DNA of 64,000 nucleotides from Streptomyces caelestis (GTDB lineage Bacteria > Actinomycetota > Actinomycetes > Streptomycetales > Streptomycetaceae). Positions 16,083-23,379 of this stretch are shown here, one piece after another. The DNA lies in assembly GCF_014205255.1 (NCBI RefSeq), contig NZ_JACHNE010000001.1:4650001-4714000 (forward strand), written 5' to 3'. The stretch's first letter is position 1; each line of letters starts with the position of its first letter. The notes under the pieces were generated by a model. It was not told the origin of the DNA and did no database searches. It saw nothing but the letters and a program-made list of their open reading frames with translations. The position numbers and the translations under genes are program-made.

Positions 16083-16679
16083 ATGACTGCGACCATTTCC
16101 CACCCCGTGACAGCCGAAGCCGATGACCGGCTCTCCTCGTCCTCTCCGCGTCTGTCGCTCGCTCCCGTCGGTCTCGCACCGGCTCTGCTGGACGGCGCAT
16201 GGTGGCCCCGTTCCCGCGATCTCGGGGCGGAACTCCCCTCCCTGACCGCCGTACTGGATCCGCTGTGGGGGCGGATCACCCGGGTCACGGTGAATCCCAC
16301 CCACTGGCCGGTCGTACCCCGCAAGGTGCCCGTCGCCGGCCACGTGGTGAAGGTGGGCTGGTTCCTGCCCGAGCAGGACGCGCACGAACTGCTGCTGCTC
16401 TCGTACCGCGTGGGCCGCTGGAACCTCCTGGTGATCCCGCCGCAGACGACTCCCGAGTCGGCCGCCCGGCTGATGGCCGCCGCGAGCGACCCACTGGGCA
16501 CGTCGACCGCGAGCCGGCTGATGGCGGAGGAGGCACGCTCGCGTACGGCGTACGAGGCCGACCGGGCCGTCGAGGCGGTCTGGGACTCCGAAGGAGGACA
16601 TGAGGCCGGCGGCGTGGCCGCACGTCCCGGGGTCCCGGCCGTGACCGTCTCGATGCCGCAGCAGCCCATGGGAAGGTGA
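16083..16679 (+). CDS. DUF5994-family protein (paralogue 4)
   Basis: 198 residues. Core signatures are LLDGAWWPRSRDLGAELPSL, DPLWGRITRVTVNPTHWP, HVVKVGWFLPEQDAHE and GRWNLLVIPPQTTPESAARL. A charged helical extension (SRLMAEEARSRTAYEADRAV) and a Gly/Val-rich tail follow. The start is the ATG preceding TATISHP, matching SATISRP at the start of paralogue 2. The stop codon overlaps the GTG of the next small membrane gene, so the two are probably translated together. Confidence 0.78.
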   Translation: MTATISHPVTAEADDRLSSSSPRLSLAPVGLAPALLDGAWWPRSRDLGAELPSLTAVLDPLWGRITRVTVNPTHWPVVPRKVPVAGHVVKVGWFLPEQDAHELLLLSYRVGRWNLLVIPPQTTPESAARLMAAASDPLGTSTASRLMAEEARSRTAYEADRAVEAVWDSEGGHEAGGVAARPGVPAVTVSMPQQPMGR

Positions 16680-16927
16680 GACCAGTGGAGACATTCGTGT
16701 CCGTTGCCGTGATCCTGGGGATGATCGCTCTCGGTGTGTTCCTCATCCACCAGCTGAACTCACAGCACAACAACCGCATCGCCGCCTTCCACTACGGCCG
16801 CTCGGGGATGCCTGTGGCGGGACGGGCTCCGCACAAGGCCCGAGGCCGGGCGGGGACGGGCGGCACCGGCCGCCGCCCCGGCGGACGCGGGCGGTTCTCC
16901 TGGCGCCGCCCCCGTAAGCAGGCCTGA
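16676..16927 (+). CDS. Small single-pass membrane protein, 83 aa
   Basis: The GTG overlaps the stop of DUF5994 paralogue 4 (GTGA); a GTG three codons later is an alternative start. One N-terminal helix (FVSVAVILGMIALGVFLIHQ) is followed by NSQHNNRIAAFHYGRSG and a very basic Gly/Arg tail likely to lie in the cytoplasm near nucleic acid or membrane lipid. Coupling suggests a shared role with DUF5994. Function unknown. Confidence 0.65.
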   Translation: MRPVETFVSVAVILGMIALGVFLIHQLNSQHNNRIAAFHYGRSGMPVAGRAPHKARGRAGTGGTGRRPGGRGRFSWRRPRKQA

Positions 16928-17191
16928 GCCCCGCGTCCCGGGCCGGGGACAGCCCGGGGCGGGACGGCACAGAGCCACGCTCCCTCCAGGACACGATGCC
17001 CACCGGGCGCGGATGCGTCCGGTTCATGGCGCATCCCCGGACGGCCGATCCAGCACGGTGCTTGCCGACTCAGGCCTGTGGACCGGCCGTTCCTCCGCCC
17101 CACGATCACCCCGTATCGGCGGCACGCCGCGAGGGCCGGGCCCGGTCCGCCCACGCGGCACTCTCCGACGGGCATTCCGAACCGAGGAGCC

Positions 17192-17893
17192 ATGCCCCTT
17201 CCACGGCTGAACGTCCACCGGCCCGACCACACCACCTCCGTCGATGCCCACGGTGAGGCGAGCACACCGACTCCCGCCCACGCCGTACGCCTGCGCCGGC
17301 TGAACCGCTGGCAGGCCGAGACCCTGCGGGAGGACCTGGCCGACCTGTACGTGGAGTCCTCACGCGCGCAGGAAGGCGAGGAGTACCGGGCCCGGGAGGC
17401 GTTTCTGCGGCGGCTCACCGGTGCCGTCCGGCGGTCCGGATTCGCGCTGCTGATCGGGGAGGACACGGCCTTGGCCGGGTGTGCCTACGGATTCCCCGTA
17501 CCGCGCGACGGGGCATGGTGGAGGGGGTTCGAGGGGGCCCTTCCGCAGAGCGTCGAACAGCTCACCGCGTCCGGACACGTCTTCGCGATCACCGAGATCC
17601 TGGTGCACCCCCGCTCGGACGACCAGGGCCTCGCCCGCAGGCTCCAGAACCGCCTGCTGGCCGACCACCACACCTCGCTCGGGGCGACGCTGGTCGACCA
17701 GGCCGACGCTCCCGCCTGCGACGCCTTCCTGTCGTGGGGATGGCAGGACATCGGGACGATCCGCCGGCCGCCGGATCCCACGGTCCTCCGGCCGACGGCC
17801 CCCGCGCCGATGAGGGTCCTGGTCCTGCCCATCGAGCCGGGCACGACCACCCGCACGGACGCCCACGAGAACCGCACCCGACGGCCCGGCTGA
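17192..17893 (+). CDS. GNAT-like N-acetyltransferase domain protein
   Basis: 233 residues from the ATG with GAGGAG in front. After a 35-residue flexible start, LRRLNRWQAETLREDLADLY and ESSRAQEGEEY lead into a fold with FAITEILVHPRSDDQGLARR, which resembles the acetyl-CoA-binding motif region of GNAT enzymes. The RxxGxG/A loop is degenerate (SDDQGLA). FLSWGWQDIGTI near the end matches the usual C-terminal GNAT strand. Substrate unknown; an acetyl-CoA-binding-defective relative is possible. Confidence 0.6.
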   Translation: MPLPRLNVHRPDHTTSVDAHGEASTPTPAHAVRLRRLNRWQAETLREDLADLYVESSRAQEGEEYRAREAFLRRLTGAVRRSGFALLIGEDTALAGCAYGFPVPRDGAWWRGFEGALPQSVEQLTASGHVFAITEILVHPRSDDQGLARRLQNRLLADHHTSLGATLVDQADAPACDAFLSWGWQDIGTIRRPPDPTVLRPTAPAPMRVLVLPIEPGTTTRTDAHENRTRRPG

Positions 17894-17955
17894 CGGCCGG
17901 GGGGTGACCTGGGCGGGAAGAACTCCGACGCGACCCCGCACGCCTGAGCCGGACG

Positions 17956-18455
17956 TCAGGTCGCGGCCCGCGTCTCGCGCACGCGGTACTCGCTCGGGCT
18001 GATGCCGTGTTCCCGCTTGAACGCGGCGCTGAAGGCGAAGGCGTTGGCGAACCCGACGCGCCGCTGTCCACGGTGCAGAGCCCGCTGAGCAGGAGCGTGC
18101 CGTCGGTCCCTCCCGCGTCCCAGGAGCCGGCATCCGGTACCCGGGGCGGGCCAGTTCCTCGCCCTGCGGGGTCGTGCAGCGGCCTCCGTGGCGGATCTCC
18201 AGTTCCGGTGCGGTGCCGGGGTCGTCCGCGATCACGTACGGTGCGCCGCCGCTCAGCAGCGCGACGTCTCCGGAGCCGATCCGCACCGGGGCGCCGCCCT
18301 GGGGAGTGATCCACGCGGAGCCGCGCACGAGGACCGCGAGGGCCAGCGGCGAGCCGTCCTGGAAGCGTGCCGCCCAGGAGCCGGTCAGGGAGGACTGGTT
18401 GAAGACGGCGCCCCTGGTCCGCACCCCGTTCAGGAGGTCCGTCAGCGGATCCGTG
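17956..18455 (-). pseudogene. AraC-family regulator, deleted and frameshifted
   Basis: The minus strand keeps an N-terminal cupin half (DPLTDLLNGVRTRGAVFNQS, then GSPLALAVLVRGSAWITP and LLSGGAPYVIADDPGT). A frameshift follows, after which GTLLLSGLCTVDSG appears in another frame. It then jumps straight to the last residues of an AraC HTH (GFANAFAFSAAFKREHGISP, SEYRVRETRAAT, stop). Roughly half of a normal 300-residue protein, including the first HTH, is gone. No good start codon remains. Non-functional by inspection. Confidence 0.75.
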
Positions 18456-18465
18456 CTGGTCAGCC

Positions 18466-18546
18466 CAGAAGGCCTTGGGCCGGGCTCCCCGGGACTTCTC
18501 CGAGTACGCCGGCGTCACTGCCCGGCAGGGTGTCTGGAACGTCTGA
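18466..18546 (+). pseudogene. NmrA/SDR-type C-terminal relic
   Basis: A 26-codon stretch reads QKALGRAPRDFSEYAGVTAR then QGVWNV and a TGA stop. APRDFxxYA followed by GVW is characteristic of the C-terminus of NmrA-like NAD(P)-binding proteins. Nothing of the body remains upstream. It sits between the broken AraC gene and the broken DUF3105 gene. Confidence 0.5.
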
Positions 18547-18572
18547 CCTTGCCCGGGTCGGAACTCGGTGAG

Positions 18573-19031
18573 AGGGTCTGGGACGCCGGTGCGTTCACGT
18601 ACGACCACGTCGAAGGCGACATCGGCTGTCCCATGACCCCGCCCGTCGGCGGCGCCCATGACAAGGAGTGGATGACCTGCGACGGCACCGTCTACCGAGA
18701 CGGTCCGCCACGAGAACGCCGTGCACTCCCTGGAGCACGGCGCCGTCTGGATCACGTACAACGGCACGGCGACCGCCGCCGACGTCGAGCGGCTCGCCGG
18801 CAAGGTGGCCCGGACGCCCTACACCCTGATGAGCCCCGCCCCCCGGCAGTCCGGGGCGATCATGCTCTCCGCACGGGGACACCAGCTCAGGTGGACGCGG
18901 CATCCGACCCGCGTGTCGAGCAGTTCACCACCGCCTACGTCCAGGGCCCCCAGACCCCGGAGCCCGGCGCTCCGTGCACCGGCGGCCTCACCGCGCCCGG
19001 CGCGGTCGTCGGCCGGCCCGCGCCCAGGTGA
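18573..19031 (+). pseudogene. DUF3105 protein with two frameshifts
   Basis: One frame reads PMTPPVGGAHDKEWMTCDGT, then the match moves to another frame at about 18710 (AVHSLEHGAVWITYNGTA, TPYTLMSPAPRQSGAIMLSA). It returns to the first frame at about 18895 (DPRVEQFTTAYVQGPQTPEP, stop at 19031). Together these give a recognisable DUF3105 domain, normally a membrane-anchored extracytoplasmic protein. The N-terminal anchor is missing as well. Two compensating indels suggest decay, not a single sequencing error. Confidence 0.75.
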
Positions 19032-19385
19032 TCAGCGGGATTCGGCAACGGAACCCTCGGGCGCCTCGTGCCCGGCACGGCGGCGGTACTCGGCGTTGAT
19101 GCGCTGGGCTTCCTCGAGCTGGTCCTCGAGGATGACGATGCGGCACGCGGCCTCGATCGGCGTGCCCCTGTCGACGAGCTCGCGGGCGCGCGCCGCGATG
19201 CGCAGCTGGTAGCGGGAGTACCGGCGGTGTCCGCCCTCCGAGCGCAGCGGAGTGATCAGACGGGCCTCACCGATGGCTCGGAGGAAGGCCGGGGTGGTGC
19301 CGAGCATCTCGGCGGCCCGCCCCATCGTGTATGCGGGGTAGTCGTCGTCGTCCAGACGACCGCTGAGCGGGGTATCTGCTGTCAT
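19032..19385 (-). CDS. MerR-family transcriptional regulator, short form
   Basis: 117 residues. The winged HTH is YTMGRAAEMLGTTPAFLRAI then EARLITPLRSEGGHRRYSRY. The C-terminal helix (AACRIVILEDQLEEAQRINA) is a dimerisation coiled coil with no metal-binding cysteines. Such short MerR proteins resemble HspR-type regulators. The ATG chosen is the first after the 14-bp hairpin at 19411-19442. Confidence 0.85.
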   Translation of the reverse strand: MTADTPLSGRLDDDDYPAYTMGRAAEMLGTTPAFLRAIGEARLITPLRSEGGHRRYSRYQLRIAARARELVDRGTPIEAACRIVILEDQLEEAQRINAEYRRRAGHEAPEGSVAESR

Positions 19386-19769
19386 GTCACCTCGTAGTGC
19401 AACGCGTCGAGGGGCCCTGGTGCCGTATGGCACCAGGGCCCCGAAGGAAATTGAACACCATCTGTCGGCCCTAATGCTCTGCCGACCTTCTGTTTCCGCT
19501 CCCGGTCCTGCAGACGGGGGGATGCGGGGATCGCGGCTGCGTGACCGGGGACCACCTTCCAATCCGGGGTCTTGCGGTACCCGGCCCCGTACTGCTCGGG
19601 CCGGGCGATCCTGATGGCGTCTGCTCCTCCGTCCTTCTCTGCTCACTGATCTGTGTCAACGGGAAAAAGACTAACTGCGTTGGAGCTCAATGTCTACTCT
19701 GGCAAGAGCAGATTTTGTTCTCTGCTGGCGTAGACCGCCCGGGTCCCGCAGGGACGGCGGGACGACGAC
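19386..19769. other. Intergenic stretch, no gene seen
   Basis: No convincing coding sequence on either strand. Apart from the hairpin at 19411-19442, a lower-GC patch around 19650-19730 contains short A/T runs and a GCAGA/TCTGC dyad. It probably holds the promoter of the minus-strand MerR gene. Confidence 0.4.
19411..19442 (-). promoter_or_regulatory. 14-bp perfect hairpin in the MerR gene leader
   Basis: GGGGCCCTGGTGCC (19411-19424) and GGCACCAGGGCCCC (19429-19442) flank GTAT. It lies 26 bases upstream of the MerR start codon, with no gene on the minus strand immediately before it. It is therefore an operator, an attenuator or an orphan terminator in the leader, not the end of a visible gene. 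Confidence 0.5.
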
Positions 19770-19803
19770 GAGGGCCCTGCCGACGCGCGTCGGCAGGGCC
19801 CTC
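19770..19803 (-). terminator. Terminator of the cold-shock/helicase operon
   Basis: GAGGGCCCTGCCGAC (19770-19784) pairs exactly with 19789-19803; the GCGC loop can also pair. It lies 34 bases after the stop codon of the last operon gene on the minus strand. Confidence 0.75.
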
Positions 19804-19837
19804 ATCGGGATCGGGGTGGGCGGTCGTCCGCCCTTCC

Positions 19838-20149
19838 TCATGCGTCCAGGGGTGCGGCGCCGAGCAGTGCCGACGCGTTCTGGAGCGGAGTGGGGACGCG
19901 CACGGGCGCGGCCTCGGGGTGGGCGTGGCAGGTAAAGCCGAGGCGGGCCATGGCCCGGACGACTTCGCTGCCCGTGAAGTCGCGGCGGTCCTGGCGGGTG
20001 ATGACCTGGCCGACCTGCTTGACGGGGTAGCGACGGCGGCCGATGGTCACGGACTCACCCGTGACGGTCTCGGGCGTGATGCCCTTCATCGAGGCCAGCA
20101 CTCCGCTCTTGGTCAGGTCGAACGGGTACCGGGCGATGACACAGCGCAT
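19838..20149 (-). CDS. SCO5918-family protein
   Basis: 103 residues from the ATG giving MRCVIARYPFDLTKSGVLAS; the upstream frame extension lies in the spacer and lacks support. The conserved body includes GITPETVTGESVTIGRRRYP and KQVGQVITRQDRRDFTGSEV, and the protein is small, basic and soluble. In Streptomyces this family accompanies cold-shock protein and DEAD-box helicase genes, as here. A role in RNA handling at low temperature is inference. The last 30 residues vary. Confidence 0.75.
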   Translation of the reverse strand: MRCVIARYPFDLTKSGVLASMKGITPETVTGESVTIGRRRYPVKQVGQVITRQDRRDFTGSEVVRAMARLGFTCHAHPEAAPVRVPTPLQNASALLGAAPLDA

Positions 20150-20192
20150 GATGCTCCCAGAGAAGGAGAAACGGCTGACCGGGCGAGGCGGT

Positions 20193-20582
20193 TCAGCAGG
20201 AGAGGGCGAGGACGCCCGGGGCCCGGACGTGCTCGCCGGCGGCGGCGGTCCGGGGGACGGGTGAGACGAACGGTCCGTCGAGGACCTCCCGGAGCCGGGT
20301 CCGGTCCGTGTACGTGGAACTGCCGCGGTGAACGGCGAGTTCGGCCCGGGTGACCGAGCCCGTGCGCTGATCGTCCCCGTCGCACAGGATGAGGTACTCG
20401 ACACGCGCGCCGGCCATGACCGACAGGGCGACCTCGACGGTCATGTCGTCGCGGACCCGGGGGCCGGACGCGTCGACGGCGTCGACCACGGTCACGGGGG
20501 AGGGGTCCTCCTGCCGGCACTGCGTCTGAACCGTTGTCAAAGCTGCCTCCGCGGAGATGGGTGAGCTGAGGACCGACGTCAC
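20193..20582 (-). CDS. CBS-domain-like protein of the cold-shock operon
   Basis: 129 residues. Its GTG start shares one base with the helicase stop codon, indicating translational coupling. The central part (TVVDAVDASGPRVRDDMTVE, VALSVMAGARVEYLILCDGD, GSVTRAEL) reads as a single CBS-like motif, a fold that binds adenosyl ligands in pairs. The C-terminus is short and unstructured. It sits between helicase and SCO5918 homologue. Ligand and partner unknown. Confidence 0.7.
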   Translation of the reverse strand: MTSVLSSPISAEAALTTVQTQCRQEDPSPVTVVDAVDASGPRVRDDMTVEVALSVMAGARVEYLILCDGDDQRTGSVTRAELAVHRGSSTYTDRTRLREVLDGPFVSPVPRTAAAGEHVRAPGVLALSC

Positions 20583-22075
20583 TAGGCCGCCGGGTCGTAG
20601 GCGGGCCGCTGTGCCCTGCGCCGCCCCGCCTGTCCGGTGAGGCGCCCCTGGACGGGGCGGTTCCTGCGGCCCCGGGACGAGGGGCCCGCGGACGATGCGG
20701 CACGGCGGGGATGCGCCGGGGCCGGTGCGGTGATGACGACAGGGACACCGGACGGGGTCTGGGCGCCTGTGATGCGGCTCAGTTCCGCTTCTCCCGAACG
20801 CACCGGGGTGACCTGGGGCGTGATGGCGGCCGAAGCCATCAGCCGGTTCATGCCGCGGCGCTGGCCGGGTGTCACGAGGGTGACGACGCTGCCGGACTCG
20901 CCGGCGCGGGCGGTCCGGCCGCCGCGGTGCAGGTAGTCCTTGTGGTCGGTGGGCGGGTCCACGTTGACGACCAGGTCGAGGTTGTCGACGTGGATGCCGC
21001 GGGCCGCGACGTTGGTCGCCACCAGGACCGTCACATGGCCGGTCTTGAACTGGGCGAGGGTCCGCGTGCGCTGCGGCTGCGACTTGCCGCCGTGCAGAGC
21101 CGCGGCGCGGACGCCGTTGTTCAGCAGGTGCTCGGTCAGCCGGTCCACGGCGCGCTTGGTGTCCAGGAACATGATCACCCGGCCGTCGCGCGCCGCGATC
21201 TCGGTGGTCGTGCGGTGCTTGTCCGCCTCGTGCACGTGCAGCACGTGGTGCTCCATCGTCGTGACGGCACCCGCCGACGGGTCGACGGAGTGGACCACCG
21301 GGTCCGTCAGATAGCGGCGCACGAGCAGGTCGACGTTGCGGTCCAGGGTGGCCGAGAAGAGCATCCGCTGCCCCTCGGGGCGCACCTGGTCGAGCAGGGC
21401 CGTCACCTGCGGCATGAAGCCCATGTCGGCCATCTGGTCGGCCTCGTCGAGGACGGTGATGGCGACGTCGTCCAGTCGGCAGTCGCCGCGGTCGATGAGG
21501 TCCTTCAGCCGCCCCGGCGTCGCGACGACGACCTCAGCCCCCGCCCGCAGCGCACCCGCCTGCCTGCCGATCGACATGCCGCCGACGACGGTGGCCAGCT
21601 TCAGCCGGACGGAGCGGGCGTACGGGGTGAGCGCGTCGGTCACCTGCTGGGCGAGCTCGCGGGTGGGGACCAGGACCAGGGCGAGCGGCTGCCTGGCCTC
21701 GGCGCGCTGTCCGGCCGTACGGGCCAGCAGCGCCAGCCCGAAGGCGAGGGTCTTGCCCGACCCGGTACGGCCGCGGCCGAGCACGTCACGCCCGGCGAGG
21801 GAGTTCGGCAGGGTCGCCCCCTGGATGGGGAACGGCACGGTCACGCCCTCGTGGCCGAGCGCGGCCAGCAACGGCGACGGCAGAGCGAGGTCGGCGAACG
21901 CCTCTACGGCGGGCAGCGCGGGCGTGGTCGTCACCGGCAGCGCGAACTCCCCCTGGGGAGCGGCCGGCCGGCGCTCGAAGCCCTTGGAGCGGCGCGGAGC
22001 CCCCGAGCCCTTGGCCGCAGACCCGCGGGAGCGGTCGTAGGTGCGGGTCGTGCGGGCGGTGCGTGCGCGGTTCAA
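20582..22075 (-). CDS. DEAD-box RNA helicase
   Basis: 497 residues from a TTG preceded by GAGGAAGG. Upstream in-frame codons run into the leader and are not supported. Motifs in order: PFPIQGATLP (Q), GRGRTGSGKT (I), VLVPTRELAQQ (Ia), TPGRLKDLI, VLDEADQMADMG (II), LFSATLD (III), VLVATNVAARGIHVDN and HRGGRTARAG (VI). N- and C-terminal tails are Arg-rich and disordered, typical of RNA-binding. It unwinds RNA duplexes with ATP. It follows the cold-shock gene, with which it probably shares a cold-inducible transcript past an intervening hairpin. Confidence 0.93.
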   Translation of the reverse strand: MNRARTARTTRTYDRSRGSAAKGSGAPRRSKGFERRPAAPQGEFALPVTTTPALPAVEAFADLALPSPLLAALGHEGVTVPFPIQGATLPNSLAGRDVLGRGRTGSGKTLAFGLALLARTAGQRAEARQPLALVLVPTRELAQQVTDALTPYARSVRLKLATVVGGMSIGRQAGALRAGAEVVVATPGRLKDLIDRGDCRLDDVAITVLDEADQMADMGFMPQVTALLDQVRPEGQRMLFSATLDRNVDLLVRRYLTDPVVHSVDPSAGAVTTMEHHVLHVHEADKHRTTTEIAARDGRVIMFLDTKRAVDRLTEHLLNNGVRAAALHGGKSQPQRTRTLAQFKTGHVTVLVATNVAARGIHVDNLDLVVNVDPPTDHKDYLHRGGRTARAGESGSVVTLVTPGQRRGMNRLMASAAITPQVTPVRSGEAELSRITGAQTPSGVPVVITAPAPAHPRRAASSAGPSSRGRRNRPVQGRLTGQAGRRRAQRPAYDPAA

Positions 22076-22210
22076 GCGGAACCTTCCTCGATGTGAGCTC
22101 GTGGGCACGTAGCAAGGAATTTCCGCAGCAAAATGAACGGCGCAGAGAATCGCGAGAACGAGCCTGAGGTGTGGGCGCGGCTTTCTTGCCACGCGCCCTG
22201 AAATGCAGCG

Positions 22211-22246
22211 AGCTGGGGCCCGCACCCCAAGGTGCGGGCCCCAGCT
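22211..22246 (-). terminator. 16-bp perfect hairpin after the cold-shock gene
   Basis: AGCTGGGGCCCGCACC (22211-22226) and its exact complement (22231-22246) flank CCAA. It lies 26 bases beyond the cold-shock stop codon and 136 bases before the helicase start. It probably terminates most transcripts, leaving cspA highly expressed and the helicase operon lower. Confidence 0.8.
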
Positions 22247-22272
22247 GCGAAATATGCGTTGCTGCCGCGATG

Positions 22273-22476
22273 TCAGGCGGGAACGATGTTCTCGGCCGTC
22301 GGGCCCTTCTGGCCCTGCGCGATGTCGAAGGACACCTTCTGGCCTTCCAGCAGCTCACGGAAGCCCTGGGCAGCGATGTTGGAGTAGTGGGCGAAGACGT
22401 CGGCGCCGCCGCCGTCCTGCTCGATGAAGCCGAAGCCCTTTTCCGCGTTGAACCACTTCACGGTGCCAGTAGCCAT
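22273..22476 (-). CDS. Cold-shock protein (CspA family)
   Basis: 67 residues, the exact family length. RNP1 is KGFGFIEQD and RNP2 is DVFAHYSNI, in the five-stranded OB fold (start MATGTVKWFNAEKGFGFIEQ). It binds single-stranded RNA as a chaperone. The start has GAAGGAG seven bases upstream. First gene of the cold-shock/helicase/CBS/SCO5918 run. The A/T-richer DNA upstream is consistent with a long 5' leader, as in other csp genes. Confidence 0.95.
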   Translation of the reverse strand: MATGTVKWFNAEKGFGFIEQDGGGADVFAHYSNIAAQGFRELLEGQKVSFDIAQGQKGPTAENIVPA

Positions 22477-22885
22477 GTTAATTCTCCTTCGGAGACGATG
22501 TTCGGAATTCGCCCTGTGCGGATTCCGCGTCGCCGTGCTGATTACCCCGTAGGAAAATGAACCTTCTGGCAACCACACCTGCAACTGAGATCGACAGTAG
22601 CATGGCGCGACCGGCGATGTGCGGAGCGACAATTCCGCCCTGTCCGACGCCCGAGGAATACTCGTCGTGGGTCGCACCAATTTCTCATCTCACAAAAACA
22701 GATATTGGCCCCGCGCCGACGCACTGTTCCTGTCGCCGCGTCCGGCCGCAGCGCCATGACCTCCCGGGATGGCCCCTGCGCCGCAGCCGCCGACACCGAC
22801 GGGCGGGACCACGGCGAACGCGCCGGGACCCCGCGTTCGCGATGAAGGTCACATCGGCAAACGGGTGGCCTTCCGGGGGGGGGGG
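22477..22885. other. Cold-shock gene leader and spacer with an 11-G run
   Basis: No gene recognised in 22477-22885. The half nearest the cold-shock gene is A/T-rich for this genome and probably carries its promoter and leader. At 22875-22885 lies a run of 11 G, ending directly at the stop codon of the DUF5990 gene. Such runs slip easily in replication and sequencing. Confidence 0.5.
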
Positions 22886-23326
22886 CTAGCCCGCGTGTCC
22901 TGCGGTCCAGGTGATGTGCGGGGGCTCGACGCGGGCGCACAGGGGCCCGCCCCGCGGGTCGGTCAGGCCGAGGCGTCCGACCAGCAGTCCGTCGCGTGCG
23001 GCGGCGGCGAGCACGTCGGCGGGGATGACGTCGAGCATCAGCTTGGCGCGGCGGAACATCGTGAAGACGCCCGACTCGTCGACCGTGCCCCACGACAGGT
23101 AGACGAACCGTCGGCCCAGACGGTCCTGCACGTAAGGGCCCTTGATCTCGATGCCGGTCGGCGAGGTACTCGTGGTGCACTCCAGGGTCCATGTCGCGGA
23201 CGGTGCGTCGCCGGGCTGCGGATCGAGGAGTTCGCCCGGGCGGTCGCGGCGTTGGACGGCGACGTGGAGGTTGCCGTACGCGGGGACTGTGCCGGGCAGG
23301 TCGACGGCGTCGATGCGGATGCGCAT
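22886..23326 (-). CDS. DUF5990-family protein
   Basis: 146 residues from the ATG giving MRIRIDAVDLPGT; two ATGs 9 and 12 bases upstream are alternatives. Family-like segments are HVAVQRRDRPGELLDPQPGD, ATWTLEC, GPYVQDRLGRRFVYLSWGTV and FTMFRRAKLMLD. It is a small soluble beta-rich protein of unknown role. The TAG stop is immediately followed (in coding direction) by 11 cytosines. Confidence 0.7.
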   Translation of the reverse strand: MRIRIDAVDLPGTVPAYGNLHVAVQRRDRPGELLDPQPGDAPSATWTLECTTSTSPTGIEIKGPYVQDRLGRRFVYLSWGTVDESGVFTMFRRAKLMLDVIPADVLAAAARDGLLVGRLGLTDPRGGPLCARVEPPHITWTAGHAG

Positions 23327-23379
23327 GGCAGCCATCATCCCGCCATCGTCCGGGCACAGGTGGGCCTCGCGGCGTCCTG

